A DNA stretch of 21,830 nucleotides, taken from JBNKFQ01 sp050289385 (lineage in GTDB: Bacteria > Pseudomonadota > Gammaproteobacteria > Pseudomonadales > Porticoccaceae). Under the pieces are notes generated by a model. The model was not told the DNA's origin. It did no database searches and saw only the letters and a program-made list of their open reading frames with translations. The stretch lies in contig JBNKFQ010000116.1 in NCBI GenBank assembly GCA_050289385.1, positions 1 through 21,830 on the forward strand, in the 5' to 3' direction. This document shows, piece after piece, positions 21,711-21,830 of the stretch. How positions within the stretch are numbered: position 1 is the stretch's first letter; the number at the start of each line of letters is the position of its first letter. The position numbers were made by a program, and so were the translations under genes.

Positions 21711-21830
21711 ATGGGGGTTGGTAAAGCAAAAAACTGGCAAGAGTCACTATGGGAGCGACGGGAGCCGCCGAGGTCATGGCATCAAAAATATACCGACCAG
21801 GATAAAAAAGATACCGTGCAAGTGATCGAT
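21711..21830 (+). CDS. Partial early gene after the transposase, probably MuB-like transposition ATPase
   Basis: Forty complete codons starting MGVGKAKNWQESLWERREPP and running off the right edge. GGAGGAG, part of the transposase 3' end, lies just before the start, so the two genes are tightly coupled. No Walker motif is yet reached, and the sequence seen is not diagnostic. The assignment as the target-selection ATPase rests only on its place after the transposase, which in Mu and relatives is always B. Another early gene is possible. Confidence 0.45.
   Translation, partial: MGVGKAKNWQESLWERREPPRSWHQKYTDQDKKDTVQVID

Noticed and set aside
1..21830. CRISPR arrays, tRNA, rRNA, insertion sequences, DNA invertase for fibre switching
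   Set aside because: No regularly spaced repeats, no cloverleaf or rRNA sequence, no insertion-sequence transposase other than the phage transposase, and no serine recombinase or inverted fibre segments were found on either strand.

Overview
The window carries most of a Mu-like (transposable) Caudoviricetes prophage with a contractile, myovirus-type tail. No clear host gene is visible, so host assignment is weak. Base composition, the Shine-Dalgarno sites and the phage gene families fit a mid-GC gammaproteobacterium, possibly a marine one, but this is inference only.

Layout. (1) From about 15.77 kb leftwards to base 1 is one tightly packed minus-strand late operon. In order of transcription it encodes head protease/scaffold, capsid cement protein, major capsid protein, a gp35-like protein, gp36 (DUF1320), a virion morphogenesis (gpG-type) protein, gp37, gp38, tail sheath, tail tube, gp41 tail chaperone with a frameshift extension, tape measure, gpN (DNA circularisation type), gpP hub, gp45 spike, gp46, gp47 (baseplate J), gp48, a tail fibre and two small fibre-end proteins. 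The last of these starts with GTG and runs off the left edge. Most junctions are ATGA-type or few-base overlaps. (2) From 15.78 to 16.42 kb there is no convincing protein gene. This stretch holds a candidate late promoter on the minus strand, a likely bidirectional terminator, a minus-strand terminator and a hairpin. (3) From 16.42 to 17.66 kb are two minus-strand accessory (moron-like) genes: an AT-rich three-helix membrane protein and a small lipoprotein. (4) From 17.68 to 18.77 kb is the switch region: two XRE repressor-type genes on the minus strand, a small plus-strand ORF between them, and two operator-like regions. (5) From 18.77 kb to the right edge is the rightward early operon: a Ner-like regulator, a DUF3102-like protein with an AT-hook tail, a MuA-type DDE transposase, and the start of the next gene, which sits where Mu carries B.

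How it works together. The switch region separates lysogeny (repressors plus morons, leftward) from transposition (rightward). The late operon also runs leftward but appears insulated from the lysogenic genes by two terminators. This differs from Mu, where early and late genes run the same way and the repressor lies at the left end; as I recall it, the layout is closer to BcepMu-type phages. The genes that normally precede the protease in Mu-like phages (lysis, terminase, portal, gp30/F) are not in the window, and neither phage end was recognised.

The most notable observations are the +1/-2 frameshift site joining gp41 to a hidden frame, the double-repressor switch with a convergent small ORF, the AT-rich membrane moron, and the late operon that starts abruptly at the protease.
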